NCBI GenBank assembly: GCA_011800155.1
Contig: CM022378.1
Coordinates: forward strand, 744,001-808,000
Direction of reading: 5' to 3'
Source of the DNA: Flammulina velutipes
Lineage: Eukaryota; Basidiomycota; Agaricomycetes; Agaricales; Physalacriaceae
DNA length: 64,000 bases
A program made the position numbers and the translations under genes. Positions within the stretch are counted from its first letter, which is position 1. Each line of letters opens with the position of its first letter. Below are positions 1-10,711 of this stretch, piece by piece. The notes beneath the pieces are model-generated. The model had not been told where the DNA came from. It was given only the letters and a program-made list of their open reading frames with translations, and did not search any database.

Positions 1-3000
1 TCAAATACCGCTCATCGATGGCGAAATCATCCAATTCGACAAACAAAACCCTCTCGGAAGAGCAAGACATGGCGCTGTATTCAGAGGGTTTACTGGTGGA
101 AGAAATGTTGCTGTGAAGGTTATTCCAGAGCAAGTCTCTCCCATGGTGCGTCTTAGAGCTTGGCATGCTGCGCGCGCTCACAAGATACCGTTTCCTTCAG
201 GACTTTGTTGAGGCCGTGAAGAGCCTGAACGATCTGGATCATCCCAACATCGCAGAAATCATCGGTGCCAGCGATCCGAATGCTGAGATAACTTGTCTCG
301 TGTCCGAGTATTATCACTTTGGGAACATTAGCGACTATCTCGATGCATACCCCCACGCTGACCGTCCGAAATTAGTTCGTCTATTATCCTTTGATTCGTC
401 TTTGACCGTCTTGACAGTCCTACAACAGGTTCAGCAAGTAGCTTCAGGAATGGCACATCTACATTCCAAAGTACGCACCGCTACCAATCTGTCTTTCATA
501 TCACCGTCTTACTATGTCTTAGAGCAACATCATTCACGGAAATCTGCGGCCATCCAATATCCTCATCGACGACCAAGGCAATGCACGCGTATCTGAAAGC
601 AATCTGGCAAAGCTGAATCCGAGCAAGAACCCAGACGCTCATCGATACCACAGTCCTGAAGCCTGGAAAGGAGTGCGTTCCTTTATTATCATCTATGCTA
701 ATATTCTAATGGCATGACAGACATTATCGAAGCCCGCCGACGTGTTTGCCTTTGCCATGACTTCGCTCGAGGTTCGTTTCTCTTTGTTTCTCTCTCATAT
801 CCATTTATCATATTTTAGGTTTTCACAGGAACCATGCCCTGGGGGATGTTGTCCGAAAAACATGTCTACCAACTGATCGTCTACGAGAATGCACGACCAG
901 ATCGACCAGAGCCAGACATTGAGGCCCAAGTAGGCCTCACGACCGACCTGTGGAACATAATCGAGAATGCATGGCACCCCGAAGCGCGCGTACGACCGAG
1001 CTTCAACATAATATCTCGCCTCTTGGCCAAGATCAACAGCGACAGACCTATTGCGAGCCAAGGAGTGGATTCACAGTTGGCTAGCATGACCATCACTAGC
1101 CCTCATGGCACTGAAACCCAACTGGGAAGGCAACCAACCTCTTCAGATACAGACCAATCTGTACCTCCTCCTTATGAAGTGACTGCGGTGCCACCCAATC
1201 TTATGGCACCAAGTATGTCTCCCAGAGCTTCTACCTCCTCGCGAGATGATTGGGCAGAAGCCAATCTTTATCCTCATTCACCTAAACAAGCCTCTATTTC
1301 GTTACCTTCCCGCGCTGGATCGACTTCGGCGGCTTCTCATCGTTCGTCTCTCGGAGGTCAGCAATTCGACTTTATTATCATGGCCGTCGTTGAACGGTAT
1401 TCTTATAGATGCGTCGTCCATACGGTCCTCTCAAGATCCTCACAAATCCACGCAAGCGTCTCGTTTGGCCAACAGCTTTAGAATGTCAAACGCCCAACCA
1501 CAACCTTTGTCTGCTCCAATCCCAGGACTCGGCAGCGGTGATACGTCCTCTGTCTGGGAACACAATAGTGTCAGTGACCGGCGGAGGACGTTGAATGATG
1601 CTCGTTCGAGTTGGAATGGCCAGCCAAACATTTCTAGGCTAAAAACTATTCAGTCCGTTCATCGTGAGTGGCTTCGCTCGACTTCCGTGATTGTGACTTA
1701 CACCCCGGATTTGCAGAGCAACGAAACGCTGTACTTTTGGCCGGCGCCCTTCAAACCGAAGTCGAATCGACTCGTAATACAGATGCTATAGACGGATGTC
1801 TAGCACAGATACAGCGACTGGCGCTTCAATCAGACAAGGATGCTGAGAAGCTCGTAACAGCTGGAGTCATACCCACCCTCATTCGGCTGCTGAAGATACG
1901 GACGTCCGATCTGGATGGGTTAGAGGTTGTCCTGGTCACCCTAGGGCTCCTATCCTACGACTCGATTAGTGCCAATACCGTGTTTCGCACGAACACTACG
2001 ACTACTCTTATCGAACTTTTCAAATCATCTATATCGGATACTGTGTCCACACTAGCCATCTGGTGTCTCAATCGGATATGTCGCACTGCCGACGTCGCCC
2101 AGGGCTTGATAAAGCAGAACTTTGCTCGGCTTCTAATCGACCTTGGGCTTGCTCCGCGTACATCCCCATCGATCGCGCGCATTGCGTGTTGGACACTTGG
2201 GATGCTGGTCCATAATGATAACCTGGCCGACTCGCTTGCGGAAATGGGGGCTATACCAGAGGTGGTCAATTACCTCAACAGGGTATCTACAACGGGCGAA
2301 GCGTCTTCGATATGTGCGGGGCTGTACGCCGTTGGGCGGATTTCCCGTAGTATCAAGCTGGCAAAGGCGCTGAACAAGGCGGGGTGTGTTCCTTCCCTTG
2401 CGCAACACCTACATTCGTCGACGGACCCGGACATTCTGATGTGGACTGCGAGAGCTGTGGGATGTTTGATGAGGCCGAACAGCGGGGACATGGCGAAGGC
2501 GTTACTGGATGCGGGGATTGCGCGGGGCCTTGCTCGACTTCCGAGTGTGTTGCCAACGGATGAAGTGGAGCCGCTTGGATCGTTTGCCTTTGCCGTGCAG
2601 CGGTTTAGCTGCGCTGAGTGGGGGAGCGGGACGCGGAAGGCGTTGGTGGAGGCTGGGGTTGTCGATGCGCTGTTAGCGGGACTGCGCACTGTTGCTGACG
2701 AGCCACATCCTCAGATCCATATCGAGATGGCACTGGCTGTGAGTTTTCTGGGGGATGTTGGGGGAGGGGCGATTCGGAAGGAGATTGTCAATGCGGGAGG
2801 GATCGTTATTCTGAAGCGGGTGGGAGCGAATGGGAACCCGGAGGTGGCGAAGGCGTGCTCGATGGCTGTTACGAGTATTACGGGCAATCTTTGGGCGCGG
2901 AATGCGGCTTCTGCCAAGACTGCGATGTCGCATAACTGGAGTGGCGGATGTCCCGATTATCATGCACCGTGTCCTGTTCCGTTTGTTGAGGCTGGCAGCG

Positions 3001-3005
3001 AGTAG
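1..3005 (+). CDS. TKL-type pseudokinase fused to armadillo repeats (5' truncated by window)
   Basis: The reading frame is open at base 1, so the N-terminus lies outside the window. The visible part starts with a kinase N-lobe: a glycine-loop-like segment (NPLGRARHGAVF) and a VAVKV lysine strand near 110-120. The catalytic loop reads IIHGNLRPSNIL (about 530-570), so the HRD aspartate is Asn, and the DFG position reads SES. Both metal/catalytic aspartates are therefore missing and a pseudokinase is inferred. The C-lobe ends near 1040 (WHPEARVRPSF) and a Ser/Pro/Thr-rich linker follows. From about 1720 the protein is a run of armadillo-like helical repeats (for example GVIPTLIRLLK, GAIPEVVNYLN) to the TAG at 3003-3005. 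Clear introns are 146-200, one from about 1356 that skips a frame change, and 1662-1715. An adaptor or scaffold role is inferred. Confidence 0.8.
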
Positions 3006-3451
3006 GTATAAGTACTTCATGTACTTTGATGTGGCGCACTTAATGTTGGCGCTTTCGACTACATGGTTGTAGTACTAGTGGCTTTCTGTATCTATTTGTA
3101 GATGGTATTGTATAGGTATTTATGTAGGATATAATCTAAATACATTGTTGAGCACGGCATGTGCTCGGCATGAGTTTCCTCATCATAAATCTCTTTCGCC
3201 TTTCTGAACGTAACCATCAACTCGCTTTACAGTAAGTATCAAAGTAATAACGCGTTTTAGGCGGGAAGCAACTGGTGTTCAGCGCACAAACTGCACGACG
3301 ACACTAGCTTTATTGCGGCTGTTACCAGTGGGCGCTATATAGGGTAACGTCCGTTCCAAAGGTCTGTACCTTTAATCACCTAACGCCTTCGAGTCCGGCG
3401 TCTACGGGACCATAACAGCTGGCAGGACTGACTGTTACCAGCATTCCTTCA
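3006..3451. other. Intergenic, nothing recognised
   Basis: This 446-base gap follows the armadillo gene. It is AT-richer than the flanking exons and should contain the 3' UTR of the upstream gene and the promoter of the next. No open frame, RNA gene or repeat was seen. Confidence 0.5.
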
Positions 3452-4514
3452 ATGTCGAACGTTCTCTCATTGGAATCCCTCCCGGAGGAGCTCCTGGAAA
3501 GGATCTTGTGGTTTAGCGTGGTAGCCCCTCCACGGCCTACGGTTACACGCCCAGTCTGGCATCTAGCTAGGCAGTCGTCGTCGACATCACGCCCGGTTCC
3601 ATCTCGTCTAACGCCCTTGCTGGTGAATAGCACATTCTATCGCATCGCCCTACCACTCTACTACCACACCATTCATTTAACGACATCCTACCATTCTACC
3701 TGCTTGCGGAAACTGTTTCTGCGAAATGCATTTCTATCTCGGTGTGTGCGGAGCCTCGTTGTTTCGTGCATCACCAGCGACACGCACCTTGCGGTGAGGC
3801 TCTGCGAGGAGCTGACGGGGCTGGACGTAACGCTCGATCCATTTATAGCGCCACGTCTGGCAGAGGGGTTTTGTGAAACGCTGGGGAAGCTGAGGAGAAT
3901 TACGTCCTTTACGCTGCGGAAGGAGCACAACATGTACCTCACGATGCCTACAGTCAGGCAGTTCGTGACGCAGGTAGCGCGGGCGATTGGGTTTTGGCCG
4001 CTTCTGGTGAGACTCTTAGCTTCGCTGGGAGATAAATACTGACCTCTCCCCGTAGGAGAACGTTCATCTGGCTTTTCGTATTTCGGACGACTCTGGCTCT
4101 GAGGCTGGTGCGATGACCTTGATCGTTCGCGCGCTTAGTGTCGCTCCGTGCTTGCGGACGTTTACGACCGAACTTCCGAACGTGTGGAATGAGGCGATTC
4201 TGTGTGTTAGTGCGAACCCGAGCTTGGAGAGGATCATATTGGGAGTAGGCTCGGAGAGATCTGGAGGGTTGTACATGCATCAGGTGCGGAAGCACCCACA
4301 CCTGGCGGAACTCATTCGGAATGGAAGGTTAGTTATGCTTGCTGGGCTGTGGACTGGTGCTGACGATCTTGACAGTCCGCTTATGAGAGGGAGAGCGTTC
4401 ACGATGGTTGGGCCATCCAAGCTGTGCTTGCCAGAGGAACCCGTCAATCTAAAGTCACCTCAACAAGTCGTCGCCAGGCATCGCAGCCTAAAGAGGGGAG
4501 GTCGCTTTGATTAA
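3452..4514 (+). CDS. F-box/LRR-like protein (short)
   Basis: The protein starts with an F-box-like helix (LESLPEELLERILWFSVV), then a Leu-rich body with LRR-like spacing. This is the usual layout of the expanded basidiomycete F-box families, which are thought to recruit substrates to SCF ubiquitin ligases. Exons are 3452-4006 and 4056-4327, with a likely third at 4376-4514. The first intron (GTGAGA to GTAG) removes an in-frame stop. The second (GTTAGT to ACAG, 48 nt) is a multiple of three, so it could also be read through. About 300 residues, shorter than the other F-box genes here. The ligand is unknown. Confidence 0.6.
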
Positions 4515-5096
4515 TGGACGCTGGTACATATTCTATCTTGTTTGGACATTCACTGGACTATGTTGTGTTTTATTTTGGAGATGCCTCCGTTCAACGTTCA
4601 ACGTTCAACTTCCGCGGCAGTATACCCCACGGGGAGATCGATATCAATGCCCGGAGTTTACAGGAGCTTTGCGTGCGTACCATTGTGTACGCTTACGCGA
4701 CAGTGTCGATCCTATTCATTCCAATGTGGCCCAAGTATTGTCATGACTAGCTGGGCGCGTGGTAGATTCTCAAAGGTATCCAGAAAGGGTTGTCTTCGGT
4801 AATCTGACTTGTTCGCTTTCCTGGACCACCGTGACTGGGAAGTATTGCCTTCAACGATTGAAGCATCGTAGATTCCATTTCTCGAAAGCCTTATTACTTA
4901 TAAACAGCTCGAAAATAGACGAAAATCCAATCTAGCCACGTGTGCCACCCTACCACCACCATCAGGATCGCCATCATCATCGTCGCCGACAACGCTTTGC
5001 TCGTCGTCGGAGACAGTGAACGTGTGGTCAAAGTCGACAGCTCACAGGGAGAGCGCCGCTCTGAGCACTGGAAGCTCTTCGACGCGGAGGCACGCG
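4515..5096. other. Intergenic with a short tandem GTTCAAC run
   Basis: A small tandem of the heptamer GTTCAAC occurs near 4590-4612. A 78-codon ATG-initiated frame at 4514-4750 resembles nothing known and has no splice-supported extension, so it was not called. The rest should hold the promoter and 5' UTR of the TKL kinase gene. Confidence 0.4.
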
Positions 5097-8000
5097 ATGG
5101 AGTCGACGTCGTCAAAGCCTCCCATCACAACGACGAACGACTCTTCGTCGTCGGTCCGCGTCTCGTCTCCGTTAAATCCACTGTCTAGCCTTGATCCATC
5201 TCCAGGTCGTCCCCGAGCGAAATCAGCCTCTTCTGGCACAGCGGTACCGTCCATGTCGCTTTCCCCATCGTCGGCGCTTTCAATGACATTGCTGGACGAT
5301 GAGGACTCGTCTACGTCTCGTTTGAGGTCGCGGTCTGCCTCGTCGTCGCGAGTGGTGGTTGACACTGTGTGGAAGAAAGTCGTAGGGTCGTCGGGGGCGA
5401 GTATATCGGAGAAGGAGGACGACAAGTGGAAGAGTTCGTCAAAACGCAGAGAGATTCCGCCAGAGCAGAGGGAAGGCTGGGAGTATACGAGAAAAGTGAG
5501 TTATTGATACGAACGCTGCTAGCTACGACTGATTCGCTATAGCGCGTTATGCAAGTAGCTTCATCGATTCTTGGTACCACGTTGGACGTCACCCACGAAG
5601 CATTGATTCTGAGTACGGAACTACTGGAATTTGCTCCTGTTCCAGGACTACAAAACATAGCAAAGACACTTTTGCATATCTGGGATTCGCTTCAGGATGT
5701 AGATGTGCGTTTTCAACCTTCTCTGCGCCACGAATTTGAAAGCGAACGCGTTCTCTAAAGATGCACCGTCTACAATGCCTTCATCTTACAGAAAGATGTG
5801 CGGACATTCTACTCTCTGTTCGTCAGGAGATACACGATGCAGGGGATTTGGTCGGTGAAGAACTAAATCTACCAATCCAGAAGCTTTCCGAGTGCGTCTT
5901 ATACCTACATATTCAACACCGTCACTAATTATTCTTCAGATCCTTTCGAGACGTTTTCGTTTTCCTTCAGAAGCAAATTCATCGTCCATTCCTCAAACGC
6001 TATCTTAAAAGGGACGAAATCCAGAGAGAGATTGCGGGGTGTCATCAGAGTCTACACGAGGCTCTTGGAATGTTTTCGGTATGTTATCCTTCTCTACTAT
6101 TCAAAGAGTGATATTCACCTCCAGAAAGCTTTCCATACAGATCCGGATTTTGAAGCAAGTTCAAGAATCGGACCGCCGTCGAGAAAAAGAGATGCAGACG
6201 ATCATGGATGCTCTTGGGCGTGCAAATGTTTCAATCCAACCTTCAAATTTGGGAACAAATGCTCTTGGTCTGGAAGGAATCGAGGAAGACAGAAAGATGA
6301 CTACGTCAAGTTCTCCTGCATCTCGCCAAGGAGACTTGACACCAACCATGCTACCGTCTTCTGGGCCCTCCAATCTCTCCGCTCTTTCGCTCTCCCTTCT
6401 CCCATCGTCATCAGTGGACGAACCTGGTCAAATATCCACGCCATCTACAAACGTCATCATATCATCCCTCGTCGAACTAGTGGCGAAGCAAAACTCTGTC
6501 GATGCTGCAGCAGACACCGCTACCCTCAGGAATGTGCTGAAAAGTGCGGTTGCGGCGGGAAGCGATCTCGCTATGGTGGAGACGCTGGGTGTGGAACGGA
6601 ATGAGATGGCTGAGGCTATCAAGACTTTGCAACGCGCCTTGGAACGGGTGTTGGAGGGAAAGAGTGTGGGTGGTTCAGGCCGTATACCGGTGAAGCGGGA
6701 ACAAGAGATAGAAAACGAGGCAGAGGCTGCACCTGAAATACCATCCAAACCGCCTCCGCGAAGCAAGGGAAGACTCATCAAGATGGTCAGACGGTTGAGT
6801 GTCCAGGGATCAAGCTCTGCTTCGCCTTCATCATCGTTGAAACGGAGTGGGACTAGCGCCACCATACGAACGTCCTCGTCGGGTTCGTCCGGGGAGGAAG
6901 AGGTGGACACGCTTGATCGAGAATTCTTGGAAAGCGGGATCGACGCGCTCCGGAGGATGAGCGAAGGGCATGAAGCTACTTTGAGCCTACCGAGTTGGAC
7001 CATCACCAAGTAAGCTTGTTTATCCTGCTACTATGTCACCTTTTCTTACCTACTCTTAGATTCGAAGTAGAACGCACGCACAAGGTCGGAATTGGCTTCT
7101 TCTCCGATGTCTACAAAGGGACGTGGCGGGGCCGGACAGTGGCTATCAAAGTTCTCGCGCAGACGACGCCCAGGGATTTGTTTATAAAAGAAGTTGAAAT
7201 TTGGAAAAAATTGCAGCATCCGAACGTGTTGGAGCTGTATGGCGCGTCAAGTACGAGTGGGGATGCGCCATGGTTTCTAGTCAGTGCGTATCTGAAGGAG
7301 GGGACGTTAGTGGAGTTTTTAAGGAGGGCAGAAGGCGGGCTTGGGGAACGGGGAGTAGTGGCAAGGAGGGATACGGCTCCTGACCATATTCGGAAAGCGG
7401 CGTCTACTGGGTCTACTGTGAAGGACAATCATTCTGGGTTGGGCCTTGGATTGGGGGTTGGATTGCAGGTTCCTGGTTCACGGGGAAGGACACTCAGCGG
7501 GAGCAGCGTTTCGATGATCGATCCGAAAGGATACGATTTGCTGAAGTTCATGTACGAGATTGCGAAGGGAATGGCCTATTTGCATAGTCAAGGTGTTTTG
7601 CATGGAGATTTGAAGGTGTGCTTTTCGCGTAGTTACTGTTTCTCATGTCTGACTTTGAGTTCAGGCATCGAATGTTCTGGTGACCGACCGACACCATTGT
7701 GTCATTACAGACTTCGGGCAGAGTGAGATGAGATCTGAAGCATACAGGCTCAGTGGGACTCCGCCACCTCGTATGTCTGTTTCCCTTGCTACATGTTGTA
7801 CTGCCTAACATATTTTTCCAGATGGAACTCTTCGTTGGCAAGCTCCCGAGCTCATGACGGGCACCAATCAGTTGACGACGGAAATTGATGTCTATGCCTT
7901 CGCTATCTGCTGTATCGAAATATTATCAATGGGAAAGATGCCTTGGCCACTTGCTGATGATATCGCTGTGCGGCACTTCGTTCTGAGTATGTTATTCATT

Positions 8001-9675
8001 TACTAATATACCATTTATCTGATTAGTTGTTCAGATGAAAACTCGCGTCCTCCCATTCCGTATACCCCGTTCAGCTTTGCGGGACTGCATGAGCTGCTTC
8101 GTCTATGTTGGCATCGCGATCCTTTCCACCGACCTGCGTTCTCGCGCATCGTTGGTGATCTCAAGAGTTTGCGCAAAAGCCAGGGTATCTCCGATGAAGT
8201 GATGTCGCCTACTCAAGCACCATCCTTGAGAATGAGTGAGGACAATCCAGAAAGTCCCGATATGCATCCCATTCCTATCCCCGCTGGGACTCCTCGTAAG
8301 TTGTATTAACAACTATCTGAATGTCCAATGCTGATGAGATATTGCAGCCCATACTGAGCGGCTTGGAGGATTGAGCTGGGAGCAGAGACGAGACAGGACA
8401 GGAATTTCGCCCGGGACTACCAGCGATACAACAGGCACATCGTATGGAACAGCTAGGGAGACATCCACTTCGCCGATCCAGTTTCATGGATCGACTGGTC
8501 CGCAGAAGGATTTGCACATGCCTACTGGGATGGTTAGCCGCACGACGTCACTTTCTGGGAGTGAGGCAACGACGAATACAACTTCCGAATCGGAGGAGGA
8601 TAGTTTGAAGAATCTCGTCGAGAGCGATGGATATGACTATCCCCAACCGACGGACAAGAGGTTGTCGGATACGAGGGATGAGAGACGATACAGGCTATTG
8701 TTATCGCATGGATTCCATCCGTCTCGTAAGTCCCTTTGTGTTACTTCTGGCATCATCGCTGACGTCCTGCTCAGTCGTCCTTCCCCTGTGGAGCCCGACT
8801 CAGGTGTCGTTGGGCGCCATTGGATATCTGCAAAAGCCCGAGGGAACGTTTGTGACATTATTCAATGCCATCAATCCTGAGCTGGCGAGCGAGTTTCCGG
8901 ATGGGCTGGCAACTGTGTGGGGATTCGGAAAGGTGACTGCTCAGAGTCAGAGGGTGGAGACGCGGACTGCGACGCAGAAGGGCTTTGATATTCTTGCGGG
9001 GATGTTCAATTTCCGGAAGACAAAGGAGGGGGAGCCTACGTGCGTACATGCTGTCTGGTTGTGATGCGGGTAAGGGATACTGAATGCAGGATAGGCGTCG
9101 TTATTCGCACCCTTTGCGAGCGGGACATAAGGCGGCCTTTATGTACACAGAGTCAACGACGTACAAGTATTTGGAGAATCTCGATGCGCCGAAGGATTGG
9201 TTCAAGGCTAACGTGGATACTGTGCTGAAGACGTATGGAGAAGCACATCGTATTGGACGCGAGGATGTGTGCTTTGGTTCGTGTTTGCCTTTCGATCCCT
9301 TGACACGACACAAAGCTAATCAGGGATTACCTACATTCACAGTCATCGGTACTTTGAACACTGCGGATTATGCATTGTTTGTGAGCCACAACCATCCGGA
9401 TGGACAGGTGAGGTGTCATGATGTGCTGTCTCGTGATGAGGTTTCTGACCAGATACTAGGCGCACTTCAACGTGCTTCCTACGAAAGCACAACAGCCTTG
9501 GGGTGCGATAAGCACTAGCACGGAGGTGTCGCAGGGTGGACCGTCGTATGACGAGCCTATTCCTGGTGGAAGTGTTAGTCATTGGAAAGTGTCGAGGAAC
9601 GGGGACGCACCTGTTACGGTGCTCCTTGCGCGGTTGCGATTCAAGACGGATGCGTCGGTGCCGACGTCTGTGTAA
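5097..9675 (+). CDS. TKL-family protein kinase with N-terminal helical region and C-terminal unnamed domain
   Basis: The first ATG of the frame is at 5097. A Ser-rich leader precedes a helical segment (about 5545-6075; LTERCADILLSVRQEI and LKRYLKRDEIQREI). This resembles the four-helix N-terminal region seen in fungal TKL kinases related to the MLKL N-terminus; that match is from memory. A coiled linker leads to a kinase domain at about 7060-8170: glycine loop VGIGFFSDVYKG, lysine in VAIKVL, catalytic loop HGDLKASNVL, and DFGQ. The catalytic and metal aspartates are present, so activity is plausible, unlike the gene at 1-3005. From about 8776 the C-terminus (LGAIGYLQKPEGTFVTLFNA, RAGHKAAFMYTEST, FVSHNHPDGQ) looks like a lineage-specific domain. 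At least ten short introns are needed. The splice near 9040-9089 is uncertain (possible GTACAT donor). Confidence 0.8.
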
Positions 9676-10711
9676 GCTGATTTGTGGGAGATGGAAATAT
9701 CATGCATGGAAGTATTTATTATTTGGCATACGCACGCACGCACACGCATTTGCATTGGACTCAACCCATATGTATACCCCACAAAGCAATGATTGTTTAT
9801 ACTGTACTTAACTTATCACAAAACGCTCGATTAAATGATAGGAAAATGGTTGAAATTCAGCTCTGGACCAGTCGCCGCCGGATCAATACTTTTCTCTTCC
9901 TTCCAACTTCCACCTTATATCTTTACCACCATGGCCGTTTTGTCTGCGGTCGGAACGCAATGACTGGAATCAATCTAGGCAGTTTTATAATTTAAATACT
10001 ACGAGACAGATGGCCTCTCTCCCGCCTGTTATGTGTAGCATGAACGACGAGTTTATGCCAATTACACAATGCAGGCTAAAAGCGGTGTTCCCCTTGGGTC
10101 TAGAGGACGACAGCGGGTGAGACTGAGCTACAGGCTCCTCGGTTGGTTATAACTACGAAGACTGCAGTTCAGCGCACTGGCATCCATTGATTAATACTAA
10201 GGCTTTCCGAAGTATGCAGAATGAAGCACGGGCTTGTCACTTCGAGAACTCTACCGTTTCGTCTCTTCACACAACTTGATATTATGTACCCGCGTCGTGT
10301 CGAAGCGTAGAAGATTCATCGAGGCTGATCCCGCTATAATCGGAAGCGTATGCGATAATCTTTTGGGGTTGAAAATAACAGATCGGTGATCAAGAGATAA
10401 TATAGTAAATGGACATTCATGAAAAGACAAGTCGAGCAGTTATCGCGGCGTAGCCCTTCACCTATGTCTGACAACATAGTCAAGGGAATTTGTTAAGCGA
10501 GTATTTGCTCAGTATTTAACACTGCGTATTTGTTTACTGAGATCTGTGTGGCGTATGCCGTCGGTTTGTACTTGTTTGTGATGCCGGACCCAGGCGCTGA
10601 TTTAGGAATTGAACGTTGAACACAGACTTCAAGGACCTTAACAAGTAAAGTGACTCTATTGCGCCCGAGTATTATCGATTGTCACTCGGTTATAAGCTCG
10701 CTGGGCTCAGC
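9676..10711. other. Gene-free gap containing a decayed 5' gene fragment
   Basis: About 1 kb without a supported gene. It contains copy A of a direct repeat (about 9866-10064). That copy ends in a 5' coding fragment (MASLPPVMCS, then quickly a stop) matching the first exon at 13872. The rest is AT-rich and should include the FunK1 promoter; nothing else was recognised. Confidence 0.5.
9866..10064 (+). repeat. Direct repeat copy A (upstream region plus 5' coding fragment)
   Basis: The segment runs from a GCCGGATCAAT block through TTACCACCATGG and a degenerate stretch to GATGGCCTCTCTCCCGCCTG, TTATGTGTAGCA and GAGTTTATGCCAATTAC. The same blocks occur in the same order at about 13750-13927. The coding end is almost identical, while the non-coding part is only patchily similar. 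In this copy the frame runs into non-homologous sequence after CCAATTAC. Confidence 0.75.

Noticed and set aside
4514..4750. Small ATG-initiated frame after the short F-box gene
   Set aside because: It overlaps the likely 3' UTR and has no recognisable sequence.
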